Source: Xestospongia muta
Lineage: Eukaryota; Porifera; Demospongiae; Haplosclerida; Petrosiidae
Assembly: GCA_963693285.1 (NCBI GenBank)
Contig: OY848926.1
Coordinates: forward strand, 3,704,501 to 3,768,500
Direction of reading: 5' to 3'
DNA: 64,000 bases
The first letter of the stretch is position 1. Every line of letters starts with the position of its first letter. The notes under the pieces are model-generated. The model was not told the DNA's origin and made no database searches. It saw only the letters and a program-made list of their open reading frames with translations. The translations under genes and the position numbers were made by a program. Below are positions 1 to 10,936 of this stretch, in pieces.

Positions 1-203
1 GGTGTGCCACATTTAATCTAGCTGTTTATTTTGATTGGTAACCATAACAACCCATTTGAGTTGCGTCTGTGTTGTTGTTGTTAGTATTGTTAGTTTTGGC
101 GTCACAAGTTGTTGTCTTTCATTTGTGACTTGTCTCGTAGCATAATGTAGATTGTTGATAGTAATATGTTTATATTGAGACCTCTCTCTCCCTCCCTCCC
201 TCA

Positions 204-230
204 CCCCCCCCCCCCCCCCTCTCTCTCTCA
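204..230. repeat. Poly-C and CT tract at splice acceptor of CK1 exon
   Basis: A run of 16 C (204-219) followed by alternating CT ends in the AG acceptor of the CK1 exon at 232. It serves as the polypyrimidine tract and is likely length-variable. Confidence 0.8.
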
Positions 231-231
231 G

Positions 232-2988
232 GCACAAACATTGCTACTAAAGAGGAAGTTGCTATCAAGTTGGAGTGTGTCAAGACCAAACATCCTCAAC
301 TTCATATTGAAGCTAAATTCTATAAAATGATGCAGTCTGGAGGTACAACCATCTCTAATAAATTCTACATAGTGTTCATGTACATTTTACCTTGTAAGGA
401 ATAGAGACTACTGTTCATACCCTAACTTGTGGTTTGTTGACAGTTTGTTTCACAAAGTAAAATCCTTCTATTTAAATACTCCCATAGGATCAAAATATCA
501 TTAGTTATCTTAATATGCTTAGTGAATTGAGATTAATGATATAATATTACTCACTATACAGATAATAGATTTTAGTAATCGTTGACCTTTTATTAGTAAT
601 TCACTTGTCCTTTGTTTGTGTATTGTTTTCCAGTTGGTATACCTTCTATTAAATGGTGTGGTACAGAAGGCGATTACAATGTCTTAGTTATGGAGCTATT
701 AGGCCCCAGCTTAGAGGACCTGTTCAATTTCTGCTCTCGTAAATTCTCACTCAAGACAGTACTATTGTTGGCAGATCAATTGGTAAGAACCAAACAACTA
801 CTGTATATTCATAATGTATATTGTTCAGCACTTCAAAACATCCTTTAAATTCAATACTAGCATTGTTAAACTACTACTACTATACAAATTGATTGTATGT
901 GTAATTGTGTTTCTGTTTCTCCTTCTGTTTCTCCATTAGATCAGTAGAATAGAATATATTCATTCAAAGAATTTTATTCATCGTGATGTAAAACCAGACA
1001 ATTTCCTCATGGGCCTGGGCAAGAAAGGCAATCTTGTTTATATCATTGACTTTGGATTGGCTAAGAAATATCGTGACGCTCGCACACATCAACACATTCC
1101 CTACAGAGAAAACAAGAACTTGACAGGCACAGCTCGTTATGCTAGTATTAACACTCATTTAGGAATAGGTAAGGAATACATGATAATTACATAATAATAA
1201 TGTGATGAATATTGATATTCATGTGATAAATGTAAAGCGTAAATTATGATATTATGTTGACCAACTAAAACATATGACACCTTTCTATTTTCTTTTTGGC
1301 AGAACAAAGTCGACGAGATGATTTAGAGTCATTGGGTTATATGTTAATGTATTTTAACTTGGGTAGCTTACCATGGCAGGGACTAAAGGTATCTGATTCA
1401 AGTTAAATGACTAAGAAATGACTGGACTTTTGATTGTTGTAGGCTGCCACCAAAAAACAGAAATATGAGAAAATCAGTGAAAAGAAGCTCTCCACTCCAG
1501 TAGAGGTATTGTGTAGAGGTTATCCTGGTGAGTTAATAAAGACACGATTCATTTTTTAAATTGAATTTTTAGGTGAATTTGCTACTTATCTTAATTTTTG
1601 TCGTGGGCTTAAGTTTGAAGACAAGCCAGACTATACTTACCTCAGGCAACTGTTTAGAAATCTCTTTCATCGACTAGGCTACACATATGATTATGTCTAT
1701 GACTGGAACACAGCTAGAATTGTATGGTCATAATATAATGCATTATACTATATCTAGTATACTAGTAATACTGTAGTAGGTGGTATCAATAGTGTGTCTA
1801 AATTTAGTGTTGATTCTAAGTTTTAAATGTTTCAAGTTTGTTTGTTGTTAAACGAATATGTCCAAACATCAAATAGACTTCATTTTATAACAAAATCAAC
1901 ATTTCTCTTTTTTCTAGCCTACAGGTGACCACTCAGCTGCATCAATGCCAAGTCATGGAATGGTCGTCGGATATCGAGACGGTCTCCACTCGCACCATCC
2001 TCCTCCTGTTGTGCCGTATACACATAGTGCCACACCCACTTCTCGGCAAGCAATAGCAATGGGGTCACCTATGACTCGTCAACATGGACCAATACATGGT
2101 ACAACTGTACCGCCATCTCCAACACATCAAAGTATGGCTATTTTAGTAGTGCTATATTTAGTAACAATTGTTACTAAAAATAAATATTAGTTATCTATTT
2201 TTATTTCCTATAGTCCCAATGATGCGTACACGTTCTCGCAGTGAAAAAGAGAAACAAACTATGCCTCATTCTGGAATGGTCATGGTGTCATCGTCGGGGG
2301 CAACAGGTGGTCCACCTGTTGGCCATCACATGCATACAGCTCAGTGGGTGGGGTCAACATCATCAGGCCTTGTTCATGGTGATCATCATCTAGATGATAG
2401 GTTAGGTAGCTCAGTGGAGTATCATCCACATCACAGTAACCCTATGCCACTGCCAATACCTCCTCAATCAGAATTTGTTCATCCCTCAGGTGAGTCCCCT
2501 TTAATCAATACTTAATTATGAGTTGATTGTCTATAATGAGTTTTCCTTTAATGTGTTTATTCTGAATAGCAAGAATTTAAACATCTGCTATTATGTATCT
2601 GACATTGTGGGAGGTGGACACATGATAGGGTCACATTGTTTCTTGTAATTCTAATACACTTGAGTATTTTAATAGTATTATATGATCTTTATCTATGAGT
2701 CTGTTTTGTTTGTACTAAGTCTAAGTGTCAATACCACTTGATAAACTTAGTTTATTTTAATTCTCTAATTCCAAGAAATATTAAATGATATTCATAGCTA
2801 TCTTCAGATGATTCTCTCTCTCTATATATATGTCTTCTCTTACAGTTGTTGATAGAATGACGACAAGATCTCATGCACGTCAGCTAAGAAGCTCTTCGCG
2901 ACCATCTGAACGAGATCCAGCCACAGCTCAAAACACACAAACTCAATCTACAACCAGTAGATTCAAGTCTGCTTTCTCAAAGAAGTGA
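232..2988 (+). CDS. CSNK1D/E-like: Casein kinase 1 delta/epsilon-type Ser/Thr kinase, 5' exon missing (starts before window)
   Basis: Exons I read, all GT-AG: 232-342, 634-782, 940-1168, 1303-1388, 1443-1527, 1573-1721, 1918-2131, 2214-2489, 2846-2988. Phases join without a stop and give 480 residues after one split codon. The catalytic lysine (EEVAIKLE), the HRD loop ([14 protein letters not shown]), DFG ([10 protein letters not shown]) and the CK1 segment [20 protein letters not shown] are present. The C-lobe [18 protein letters not shown] followed by YDYVYDW is CK1 delta/epsilon rather than gamma or alpha. The glycine-rich loop lies in an upstream exon outside the window. The family phosphorylates primed acidic sites in Wnt, clock and cell-cycle pathways. 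The tail after residue ~270 is rich in His, Pro and Ser and unlike vertebrate tails; in CK1 delta/epsilon the tail is autoinhibitory. A run of 16 C and CT repeats lies just before the first visible exon. Confidence 0.95.
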
Positions 2989-3836
2989 CCGGTCATGTGA
3001 TCAAGTGATGACATCACAAATGTAATATAACTATTAGTGTTATGATCTTCGACTTCTCTCTATCTTGATCTCTTGTTTTTGTTATTATTACATGTATAAT
3101 TCAACTTTGCATGTACTTCTACTGTATTCAAATGTTTGCCTTCTTTTTTTTTAATTGTAATTCATCGTGTTATCAGAAGCAGAATAACTGGAAGAGTTGT
3201 GCTCCTGATAATCATTTCTCTTATTACTATCATCCATCTAATTTTTTTGAAGGGGGAAGGGTAAGGTGTTAATTCATGACAAATAGCTCATTTTGTGTAC
3301 TCTATTCATTTTGTTCACTTAATAATGGCTATTATTTCTTGCTTCATTATTGTGCAATTACAGTTAGGGTAGCCTAGCTACCACAAGAAACACAATGGAC
3401 AGTGACAATTACATTATCTGTTTTGATAATCTGGGATTTAAATATAATACGTCATATAACACAACATTATGATTACCTCAGAAATGACAGAAAACCCCTA
3501 CTACCACTGTTTGTAGTTTCCTTCCCTTCAGTAATACAGTCCTTATAGTATTGGGTAAAGGTCTACTACTAGATTACTAAATTATGTAGGTTATTTGTCT
3601 AGCAGGAAGTCTACAACTTGGTGACAACAAAGTACACGATAATTTCCTGTTACATGACTGATTACACACAATAACAGAATCACATGCTTTATTTTCAGAT
3701 CCTGGATCTACCACATACAAGATTATGTCATTGCACTAAGCTGCTTAAATCATAAATGCAGGAAACATGATATTTATAGTAACAATAATTTGTTGTTACA
3801 TTGAAACACATAATTATTACACAATAAATAATACAT
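2989..3836. other. 3' ends of CK1 (+) and PITPNC1-like (-), convergent intergenic
   Basis: There is no coding potential. It contains the CK1 3' UTR and, on the minus strand, an AATAAA (complement of 3688-3693) about 145 nt past the PITPNC1-like stop, a plausible poly(A) signal. I see no clear AATAAA for the CK1 gene. Confidence 0.5.
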
Positions 3837-5316
3837 TTAGTGAGTGTCCGGGGTTGCACCATTTGGAGTTGAGTTCATGTCCGAGAGAACTAAACGATTA
3901 GTTTCATCATGCATTTTCCTCTCATATTCTCTTATATCATCAAGGGTCAGTCCTGAAAAACAGTAATACAATAATTCAGTTAAGGAAACTATGTCTTTCC
4001 TTAACTTACCGTGCCATTCATCTAACCACAGGAATGCTTGTTTATGACCTCTCAGAATTATATCGCGAATGGCCTGGAAAATGTGTTAACAAATAATAGA
4101 ACACTCTGTACTAACCCTATGTACGCCTGACTCAACACGACCTTGAAATCCCCACACTTCAAAGAAAACTTTTACAACTTTATACGAACACATAATAGGT
4201 TGAGTAGCATCCTAAATAATAGAAATATTGACATTCACAATTATAGTAACTAGAACAATCTTTTCAATTTACTTTCCATCCAACAGATAATGGGCCTCTG
4301 CCAGTTTTTGTTGACTGAAATTGAGTGCAATCATCTTCGGATGTCATTTCTCTTGTCAAGTATTCATCAGTGACTATATCAACATGGTCAACTTCTCTTA
4401 CAGCTAACATGTCTGGTGAAAGATCCAGTGCGTTGTCTGTACAGCCATTGTTATCTTGATAAGTAGTTTCAATTTGAATTAAAAACCTAGGCAGGAAAGA
4501 GCACTAGAAAACAAAAACACAGTGTACTTTAGAAAACACAATTTAAGGTTTGTTTTACCAACATAATACACACTTATGGACTAATCAATTGTAACAATAT
4601 TACTCACTGTATATTCTGTAATTAACAAGGACAACAGTTCATAGAGGGTGGAATACAACAAATAATAAATATGCACACAGGCATGAATTTCTTGGAAAGA
4701 ATTCAAATTACATGTAGTAATCACCTGTAGATGTAAAAGGATAATAGTTCCAGGATTTTTCGGTGACATAGAATATTCTTGGTAACATGGCCTGGACCCA
4801 GGTAGGAAGACGACTAAAGAATGAAAACAAACCCATGAATTTCTTTCATTACCTTGTTTATTTAATACATAATGAAACTATTACCCCATATTTAGCTAAT
4901 TATTATTCCTTTCTGATAATGTGTCAATATTATTGCACTATATCTCATCCTGTACAGCATAGACACAGTATTGGTAAAGTGCCAAATTATGCTCTCCAAT
5001 AGTTAACATGTTTTAGCAATAATAAGTGGTACATTGTAATTTACTTGTGCAAGTATATTCTCTTCTCTGTGTACTGGCCTTCACCACGTACAGGATCAGT
5101 ACAAGGCTCGTTGATGACAACTTCTACACCTTCTCCTCCACGACTTTCCTCTTGACTGTGACGAGCGATCATGTACAACTGTCCAAGTCGATACTGGAAA
5201 GGTAGATAATAAACTAGTTTATAACTGTACTAATTATCAGTAAACCAAGAGCAGGTGTGAAGGCTTACCTCTTCTACAGTTATTGGCATACATATTCTAT
5301 ATTCTTTTAATAACAT
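3837..5316 (-). CDS. PITPNC1: Cytoplasmic phosphatidylinositol transfer protein, PITPNC1 / RdgB-beta type
   Basis: Eight exons read on the minus strand: 5316-5269, 5193-5045, 4813-4725, 4615-4608 (8 nt), 4503-4273, 4211-4116, 4073-4010, 3952-3837. They sum to 801 nt, an intact 266-residue protein. The start MLLKEYRICMPITVEE, then GQLYMIARHS, GEGVEVVINEP, a W-rich stretch around YVTEKSWNYYPFTSTEYT, STKTGRGPL, QPIMCSYK, FEVWGFQGRVE and the end DEWHGLTLDDIREYERKMHD follow the class II PITP fold from end to end. Family members bind PI or phosphatidic acid and move it between membranes. There is no FFAT, DDHD or LNS2 extension, so it is the short class IIB form. It diverges from the TCF20-like gene at 5705. 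High confidence in family; exon edges rest on my reading of splice signals. Confidence 0.93.
4608..4615 (-). other. 8-nt microexon of the PITPNC1-like gene
   Basis: On the minus strand the sequence reads TTACAG, then AATATACA, then GTGAGTA. Using these 8 nt joins exon 3 (ending in phase 1) to the next exon (beginning TGC TCT) and restores the conserved residues EYT before CSFLPRF. Without it the frame is lost. Confidence 0.85.
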
Positions 5317-5704
5317 GGTTGCAGTAAAAGTGGGCGTTTCCTCAGACCTCCGTCGGTATACGGGCTGATCCGAGAGCAAAGTTGATGTTGAAACTTACTT
5401 CTTCGCTCTGATTCTTGCTTTTTCTCACTCTTATAGTGTAGATTGCTTGATCTGTTATTCATCACTTCTCTGTGACTTCCTGTGTTACCTACTATGCTAT
5501 ATATGTACCAAACAATGTCTAATTATCGGGAAAGGCGATAGTAATATTAAAATAATATCACGTGTAGCCGGTGTGGGGAACGGAAAGGTTGACGGTAAAT
5601 GCTTTATTTATCAAACTTTTTTTGTTTAGCATGACAATACTAATAAAATAATTTATTTAATAGCTCTATGTTTAACAATAATTACTTTATTATTACTTTC
5701 ACAG
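5317..5704. promoter_or_regulatory. Shared divergent promoter of PITPNC1-like (-) and TCF20-like (+) genes, with 5' UTR intron
   Basis: The two start codons are 388 bp apart and face away from each other. The first ~40 bp beyond the PITPNC1 ATG are more GC- and CpG-rich than the surroundings. The TCF20-like ATG at 5705 follows directly on an AG acceptor, so its 5' UTR is probably spliced; GGTAAATG near 5594 is a possible donor. No TATA box is evident. Confidence 0.55.
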
Positions 5705-8496
5705 ATGGAGGAAGTCCAAAGTTTCAGCACAACCACGCCTGTGGTAACCACGCCCACAATTTATCAGATGGAAACCTTACCTAAGATAGCACTTGTAAAC
5801 TTGTCAACTACTTTATCAGATTCTGCATTGAAATTGAAGAACATGGACTACACTGATGAAAGAGGCATACCGTCTAATTCTATAACTAAATTAGAAGAAG
5901 AGAGATGGGAGCCAGACACTGCATCAACTGAAGTCTCCATTAACTCTAGTGATCATACTGATAGCAGTTTGATCACTGAGGAGATATTTGATTTAGTATA
6001 CACATCATCAGAAGAGGGGAATTACATAATCAGTCATAACGATATCACTCATCATCATGATCCACCTATAGAACCAGAAGCTGCATTTGTTATGGAAGAA
6101 AAATGTGTACCACTAGAAGATATGAATATCCAATGCTGGGACACTGAGAACAGTCCAGTAAGTATAAACTCTGAATGTGAGCAGTTGACAAAAGAAATAA
6201 ACATTGAAACAAAGAGTACTGCAAACAGTCAGTCAAATACTTGCACAGATTTAAATGGTCAATTCATTGACACCCAATTAAAGGATGATATGAATGTCGA
6301 ATTAGAAGTTGGTCTATCCAACTGTAATCTGTTGAGGAAAAATGTCTCATTGGGGAATGGTCTGTTGGCTGATGATTTAAAAATGGAGTTAGACAATGCC
6401 CCATCCAATTGTAAGTTTGTAGCAGTAAAAGTTGTCACTTGTGTTAAGGAAGAGAAATGTCTACCGTCAAATAATGTGCAGGTTGAAAAAAATCCAATTA
6501 GTATAAACACTGAAAGCAATCAGTTAACAAATGATATAATCATTGAAAATAATGGCATTATTAATAACGCTGATACAAATCCTGATGTTCGTTTAATTAA
6601 TGAAATGAACACAGAGTTAGGCGATCTCCCATCCAACAGTGACCAACTAAGGGACATGTCCCCGTTAGTTGATCAAAACATAGATGACATCTTGTATAAC
6701 AGTGATCACCAATCAATCGACAAGAATGTCTTGCCATCTGCTGTAGTTGATGATATGACTCTTGAATCTGAAGATGCTTCATGGAATGGGAAGGATGATC
6801 AAGTTATATCTGCTGATGTCCCTCTAGTAAGTGTTCCAACCGTTGAATTAGAGGTTGTTTTATGTAATGGCGGTCATGTTAAGGTTGAAGAGAAGTCCTA
6901 TCCTGAAGTAGGTGAATTGGACGTTGATGTTTCGTGTAACAATGTCTGTGCAACTGCAGATAGCCAGTTAATCAAAAATGTACAGATTAAGTTAGAAGAC
7001 CCTGTCATTGTGGATAGCCAAAGTACATTGATGTGTACTAATCAACTAGTATTTAATACTGGTATTACTACTGTCCAAAAATATAAACTCCCAATAAGCA
7101 GTTTCAAAAGATCCTTCTCTCCGAAAATCCATCTTGTACGAACAAGTGCATCTCCAAGTCCTGTTAAAGCCTCTAAATCTAAAGTTACTGAAGATTTAGC
7201 TGTTTTCTCGAGTACAGGATCACCTAGAGTAGCAAAGAAACGTCGTCGTGAATGGAGAAATGAAGCTGCAGGAAAGGAAAGAAAGCTTAGCAATAAAGGT
7301 GTTGGAGATGTTATAACTGGTTCCACAAAGAAGCATCGAAGGCTCATTCGTCCGTGCAGTAACATAGCTACACGAAAATCAACTCGTCTAAGATTTCCTA
7401 CCAAAATTAACAACATTGAACAGGTTAATGAATCTAAGCGGAGGCTATCTAGAGATTTTTCTCGTGTTGCCTCCAAAAAATCATCTGTGAAGACAGAAAT
7501 TGTCGAGAGCATCTCTTGTTCTCCAAAAGTGTCTGCAAGCCTCAGTAATGATAAGATAATGTCCTCATCACTCTCTCCTACTTCACCTTCCATCGTAACT
7601 TTTGTTGGTGGAGCTGGTGGTGGTGGTAGCTCTAACACGAAACAAGACAATCCCTCTCCAAGAAAGCAGTCACTGAGGTCTAACAACTCAAAAAATTATA
7701 ACATCACTGAGATTATCCGTCATAAATGTATTCGCTCACTTGAGTTCACCACTCCATCCTCTTCTGATACACAATCCAAACAGGTCAATAAGAAAACATC
7801 TTCTCAAGAGAATTCCCAAGGAACATCAGCAAGTGCCTCTACTAATCAAGGAGAAGGTCATGATGAGAGTTTTGGAGGTAGTTCACAGTCTTCAGATGGA
7901 AGTAAAAAAGGTCGAACACCTAAGAGGCGCAGATCAAGTAGAAAATCTGAAGATGGGACTTTGCCATTTCAAAAGGACTGGGTATGTGTCTTGTGTGGTC
8001 TGGGGAATAATGAGAGAAATTTAGGCTATTTGTTTGGTCCCTATGAACTTAGTGAAGCAACTAAGAATGAAGAGAAGAAAGGTATTTGATTTAAAATATG
8101 CACTGTGTGTTAATAAAACAAATGTCTTTTATAGAGACTTGGGTTCACTGTTTATGTGCTACTTGGGCACCTGGAGTTTGTTTGGTTGGGAGTGAGGTGA
8201 AAGGACTTGAAGAGGCAATAGAAGAGGGAAAGACAATGGTGAGTCATTGACTGTATCCTTGTTTTAATGTTAACTTTCCACCTCAGAGTTGTAGCAAATG
8301 CAAGCATTTAGGTGCCACTATGACCTGTCATTTCCATACCTGTAAGAGACCCTTTCATTATCCTTGTGCCGTGGATGAATGTGAGAATAAACTATTAATA
8401 CATTGACATCTCTTTGTTCTTTGAACAGGTTGTGAATTTAACTCGAGTCAATTCACTATTACCTGTTCCAGACACAGTTCAAATGCCTCTTCTTAA
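5705..8496 (+). CDS. TCF20/RAI1-like nuclear protein with C-terminal extended PHD (ePHD)
   Basis: Exons: 5705-8081, 8135-8238, 8287-8380, 8429-8496; 2643 nt, 880 residues. The first ~450 residues are acidic, Ser/Asn-rich and contain loosely repeated segments of the type E-L-x-D-x-x-S-N. A basic stretch follows (AKKRRREWR; KKHRRLIRP; TPKRRRSSRK), likely nuclear localisation and DNA-contact regions. The last ~110 residues hold the Cys/His array WVCVLCGLGNNERNLGYLFG, HCLCATWAPGVCLVG, SCSKCKHLGATMTCHFHTC, KRPFHYPCA and a final TCSRH. That order (CxxC, then a short insert, then CxxCxxxGA) is the ePHD/ADD-like domain of TCF20, RAI1 and PHF family chromatin readers. Assignment to TCF20/RAI1 rests on the C-terminal position and the LFGPY and EVKGLEEA segments. 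An AATAAA lies at 8545-8550. Confidence 0.85.
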
Positions 8497-8544
8497 AACC
8501 CTTCCATTACATATTCTATCCTTCTAAAATACCTATGAACTCAC

Positions 8545-8550
8545 AATAAA
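8545..8550 (+). terminator. Poly(A) signal of TCF20-like gene
   Basis: AATAAA 49 nt after the stop codon. It does not overlap the COQ7 signal on the opposite strand (8612-8617), so the two convergent transcripts can end without overlapping. Confidence 0.6.
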
Positions 8551-8611
8551 CTAACTCTATAGACTAATTAATCTATATGATGTGTGTTTAATTAATACGT
8601 TCATTATATTC

Positions 8612-8617
8612 TTTATT
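8612..8617 (-). terminator. Poly(A) signal of COQ7
   Basis: AATAAA on the minus strand, 34 nt after the COQ7 stop at 8651. Confidence 0.6.
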
Positions 8618-8650
8618 ACAATTAAAAGTGTTAATGTAAATTGTATAGAG

Positions 8651-9481
8651 TTATATTCTTTCTGATAACCAGATAGCTACCCTACAACCAGTTTTAATAA
8701 CTTGTGATAGTACATTATAGCCTGGAGCCTACATGAGGGGCAGGGGCATTAAAACAATCTAGAAAGTCTTATCAGATTACTTGTTGTGCCTCGTGATCTA
8801 TTCCAATTTCTAAATGTTCCAACTCTTCATCTCTGCATTTACTAATGGTCTGATAAAACAAGAAGATAGATGTGCAGCTATATAAAGAACTTTAATTTAC
8901 TTGCATCAGCTCTTCGTCTCCTAATTGAGTAGATAAAAGCTTTCGAAGTTGACTGAAAAAAACATTAATCATATCATTTTATTCTTTTACTTACTCATTG
9001 TAGTGCTCTCCAATGACTTCTTCCACTGCTACAGTACATGCCATAGCAGCTTCCTTTCCAAGTAATGCTGTCCCTGCCCCTATTAATCTTTATCATTAAG
9101 ACTACAATAATTATAAAGACAAGGATACCTAATACATAACCAGCTATTTCCCATAGTGGTATTAGAGCTGTTGGTCTTACTCGTCTTTCTTTGGTAAGTC
9201 GTTCAAATAGTTCCAAATGGACTTTCTCTTGATCCCACATATGCTGTATATATATAGTACGTCATAAATATATTAGTACTGTAATAACATGCCTTCACAA
9301 CTGGTCCTACAGGACTATTTCCTAGTACAGCCATTTGTCCTGCATAGATTCTATCAGCACCATATTCACCAGCATGATCCACTCTGATGATTCTATCTAT
9401 AGTTGGATGTGGACGAGTGACAAATGTTCTGATATGGGACACTGAACTGTGTAGTCCAAAAGTGCTCCTGAGAACGGACAT
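8651..9481 (-). CDS. COQ7: 5-demethoxyubiquinone hydroxylase, mitochondrial (copy 1)
   Basis: Exons: 9481-9293, 9243-9129, 9079-8995, 8952-8901, 8849-8781, 8728-8651; 588 nt, 195 residues. The di-iron carboxylate ligands of the family are visible: E in [10 protein letters not shown], ExxH in WDQEKVH, E in [12 protein letters not shown], and ExxH in [16 protein letters not shown]. The last exon encodes [12 protein letters not shown], the usual C-terminus. The first ~25 residues are Ser/Arg-rich without acidic residues, suiting a mitochondrial presequence. The enzyme hydroxylates demethoxy-ubiquinone late in ubiquinone synthesis on the matrix side of the inner membrane. The first intron appears to use a GC donor. 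Convergent with the TCF20-like gene. A second intact copy is at 22,023-22,850. Confidence 0.94.
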
Positions 9482-9759
9482 AACTAGAATAGGTCCCCAC
9501 CTTTCCTTTGTGGGCGTGCCACACGGACACTCCTTATTACCGTATTTAATACTATTAAGGAAATGTACAAGTTAGCTAACAATAAGTTATCTATTATGTT
9601 ATGTAAAACAAATTTTTGTAAACCACAAACCAAAAGAAATCAAGACTGATAGTCTATAACAAAACTAATAAAATTTCCAGTTTGCTACATAACGACAATA
9701 TCTATCTATATATATATAAATATAGAAAATAACCATGAATGACAAAATAATTTAGAATG

Positions 9760-10788
9760 TCAGGTGCAGCAAGACTTGCAAAATGCTTCATCATCATCAT
9801 TGATGTACCATGGAAAATCGTAGTAACTACGAGAGCATTGTGAACAGGTGAACTCAAAAGAAAGCTCGCCTATTTCACCTTGAAGAAGTCTTTCAATAAA
9901 TAGCCAGGCATTGCCATAGTTCGTCAATGCTCCATCTTCTTCAATCATTTCCTCTAACTCGTTAGCCAGCTTTAAAATGCCTTCTAATCTCCCTGTGCAA
10001 TCAACAGCCTCTTCAGATAACTCAACAAGTTCCTCGCATAGTTTAGATGCTTTCATAATCAATTGCTGAATTTGGCGAACTTCAGCTAGTTTGGCATGCT
10101 CTTTATCACTTTTAATACGTAGTGAACGTATGTTTTGTAGCAATTCTTCAGCATTGTCTTTAGCTTCGTCAATTCTCTCACTTATGTTTTCGATTTCTCT
10201 CGTCAAATCTTTTTGCTCGTTACGAAAGCGTTGAGCGTCTCGAGCAGCATCACTGGCTACCGAAGCGTTGTTTTCAATCAACTCACGAATGCCCCAGTAT
10301 ACAGAATACCCAGGAATCAAGAAGAGTAAAGGATTCGAGCTTTCTCTCAACTTAGCCTCAGCATTACGCTTTTCTCTCAAGGCGTTTTCTTCTCTCCTCC
10401 TTGCTTCTTCAATGTTTTCTTCTTTCTCTCTCATCAATCTGTCGTAGTATTTATTCTGTTCTTCAAGCTTTTCAATATCCTTTTGAGCTTTTTCTTCAGA
10501 TCTTTGTAGTTTGTCTATTTCATAAGACACCCGTGTTTGTTTGTTGATCAACCACTTTTGAAAATTTGCTATTCGTCTCGTCATATCTTTAGCTCGACCA
10601 AGTAAAGCTTCACCATTTCGCTTCACTTTCGCAAGACATTGTGAGGCCTCATGTTGTTTGTTGCGTTGACAAAGGATTAAGGCTTGTCTTGCAGTGCTAA
10701 CTGTGTCTTTTGCCGTCACTATTGTATCCAGCTCCATGCCGCACGGGCCCAGATTCAAAATGCATTTACTACGCAGCGTGGTAAACAT
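9760..10788 (-). CDS. Intronless coiled-coil protein X, copy 1 (unrecognised; C-terminal Cys knuckles)
   Basis: Single open frame of 342 codons; Met18 (10,737) is the likelier start, because TATA-like sequence sits right at Met1 and two of the five differences from copy 2 fall before Met18. Layout by eye: an N-terminal helix (residues 18-80), a highly charged coiled coil (~80-150, KLEEQNKYYDRLMREKEEN and similar), a hydrophobic stretch near 152-170 (NPLLFLIPGYSVYWGI), a second long coiled coil (~175-300), then a zinc-ribbon-like tail with two CxxC pairs (CSQC and CKSC). I do not recognise a named family. Coil, hydrophobic hairpin, coil is the layout of alpha-helical pore-forming proteins, but also of other membrane-associated coiled coils; the Cys tail would be unusual for the former. 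Divergent from gene Y with 148 bp between reading frames. Confidence 0.8.
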   Translation of the reverse strand: MFTTLRSKCILNLGPCGMELDTIVTAKDTVSTARQALILCQRNKQHEASQCLAKVKRNGEALLGRAKDMTRRIANFQKWLINKQTRVSYEIDKLQRSEEKAQKDIEKLEEQNKYYDRLMREKEENIEEARRREENALREKRNAEAKLRESSNPLLFLIPGYSVYWGIRELIENNASVASDAARDAQRFRNEQKDLTREIENISERIDEAKDNAEELLQNIRSLRIKSDKEHAKLAEVRQIQQLIMKASKLCEELVELSEEAVDCTGRLEGILKLANELEEMIEEDGALTNYGNAWLFIERLLQGEIGELSFEFTCSQCSRSYYDFPWYINDDDEAFCKSCCT

Positions 10789-10936
10789 ATAAGCTCGACT
10801 ATATTGAGATAGTTCAATGCGAAATTAATACATATAGGGTCTAGGATGTTTAGGTTCCCTAGATAGTTATAAGTATGTCGTTATCGACAACTATAAAAAG
10901 GCCACCTAAGACGCTTCTTCGTCCATCTTTTTTGCA
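10789..10936. promoter_or_regulatory. Bidirectional promoter of X and Y, copy 1
   Basis: A 148-bp gap between divergent intronless genes. On the plus strand TATAAAAAG lies at 10,892-10,900, 37 nt before the Y start at 10,937, so a very short leader is expected. On the minus strand AATATAG and TTATATG lie at about 10,787-10,805, placing an X start site downstream of X Met1 and favouring Met18. The gap is almost unchanged in the duplicate at 24,158-24,305. Confidence 0.65.

Noticed and set aside
13..237. 74-codon minus-strand frame in the first 240 bases
   Set aside because: It runs over the poly-C/CT tract and the intron before the CK1 exon; low-complexity artefact.
7042..7686. 214-codon minus-strand frame inside the TCF20-like exon
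   Set aside because: It is the antisense shadow of a long Ser/Lys-rich coding exon; no homologue recognised and no promoter.
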